64,000 bases of DNA from Paracoccus marinus (GTDB lineage Bacteria; Pseudomonadota; Alphaproteobacteria; Rhodobacterales; Rhodobacteraceae), in the NCBI RefSeq assembly GCF_007018965.1, contig NZ_VJYZ01000033.1, positions 186,001 through 250,000 of the forward strand, written 5' to 3'. Numbering within the stretch: the stretch's first letter is position 1; every line of letters starts with the position of its first letter. Positions 63,874-64,000 of this stretch are shown piece by piece. The notes under the pieces were generated by a model. The model was not told where the DNA came from. It saw nothing but the letters and a program-made list of their open reading frames with translations, and did no database searches. Both the position numbers and the translations under genes were made by a program.

Positions 63874-64000
63874 ATGAGAACCCTGTATTCCCTGATGCTC
63901 GCGGCGCTGGTGGCGTTACCCGCGGCCCCGGCGCAACTGTCCGCGCAGACGGCCCCCGCGACCCCGCCCGCGGGCGCGAACCCCGGTGACGCGAACCCCG
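63874..64000 (+). CDS. Exported protein, N-terminus only
   Basis: The window ends 42 codons into this gene. The visible part is a signal peptide (MRTLYSLMLAALVALPAAPAQ) and the start of a Pro/Ala/Gly-rich mature region. No domain can be assigned. It follows ETF-QO by 102 bases on the same strand. Confidence 0.6.
   Translation, partial: MRTLYSLMLAALVALPAAPAQLSAQTAPATPPAGANPGDANP

Overview
The window is very GC-rich, gene-dense bacterial DNA. Gene content and order point to an alphaproteobacterium of the Rhodobacterales (Rhodobacteraceae/Paracoccaceae, a pigmented Paracoccus-like relative). The signs are lepB-rnc-era-DUF1491, pyrB with a membrane gene and a dihydroorotase-like pyrC, AlgH/YqgE facing a DsbD N-terminal-like gene, a small aa3-oxidase subunit IV, etfBA plus ETF-ubiquinone oxidoreductase, and a cytochrome c'/b561 pair. 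Genus cannot be fixed from sequence reading alone.

Layout. 1-4989 (minus): carotenoid operon crtE-crtX-crtY-crtI, read right to left, with a cryptochrome/photolyase-like gene starting inside the end of crtI and running off the left edge. crtB and crtZ are not in the window. 5255-8503 (plus): a divergent Mfd-like helicase sharing a 265-base intergenic region with crtE. 8528-14225 (minus): an RND efflux permease with two different periplasmic adaptors. 14278-16314: a scar with the N-terminal stub of a GNAT gene, a small orphan fragment and an intact IS1380-family element without visible target duplication. 16332-21237 (minus): DUF1491, era, rnc, lepB and an ABC exporter. 21468-23440: a ferritin-like stress protein, a GFA-family protein and two VOC proteins that share a nearly identical internal DNA tract. 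23648-31018: tuf, glycerate kinase, a TerB/DUF533 protein, cytochromes c' and b561, and parC. 31205-38369: SH3 protein, SDR, a HIG1-like small membrane protein, cobalamin adenosyltransferase, etfBA, an AraC regulator, a metallo-hydrolase, 3-hydroxybutyryl-CoA dehydrogenase and a small membrane protein. 38376-42483 (minus): the pyrB / membrane protein / pyrC-like / plsY operon, then AlgH. 42617-50429: DsbD-N-like protein, a divergent uracil-DNA glycosylase homologue, Sua5-type threonylcarbamoyl-AMP synthase, acyl-CoA dehydrogenase, metallo-hydrolase, oxidase subunit IV, a lipoprotein and AzlCD. 50672-58338 (minus): a siderophore-uptake island made of an AraC/PchR-like regulator, a TonB-dependent receptor, an ABC half-transporter fused to a ferric-siderophore reductase domain (like mycobacterial IrtA) and a second half-transporter (like IrtB). 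58521-64000: GNAT, catalase-like protein, a membrane protein, greA, ETF-QO and the start of an exported protein.

How the parts fit. The left end reads as a light/oxidative damage block: carotenoids, photolyase and a repair-type helicase. The middle is core housekeeping plus flavin-linked electron transfer: EtfBA passes electrons to ETF-QO about 27 kb away, fed by acyl-CoA dehydrogenases such as the one at 45530. The most system-like accessory unit is the iron island: it could take a foreign ferri-siderophore across the outer membrane (TonB receptor) and then import and reduce it in one inner-membrane complex. No siderophore biosynthesis genes are present. Many genes overlap by 1-14 bases (ATGA, GTGA, TTGA, TGATG), so translational coupling is widespread. 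No rRNA, tRNA or CRISPR array was seen.
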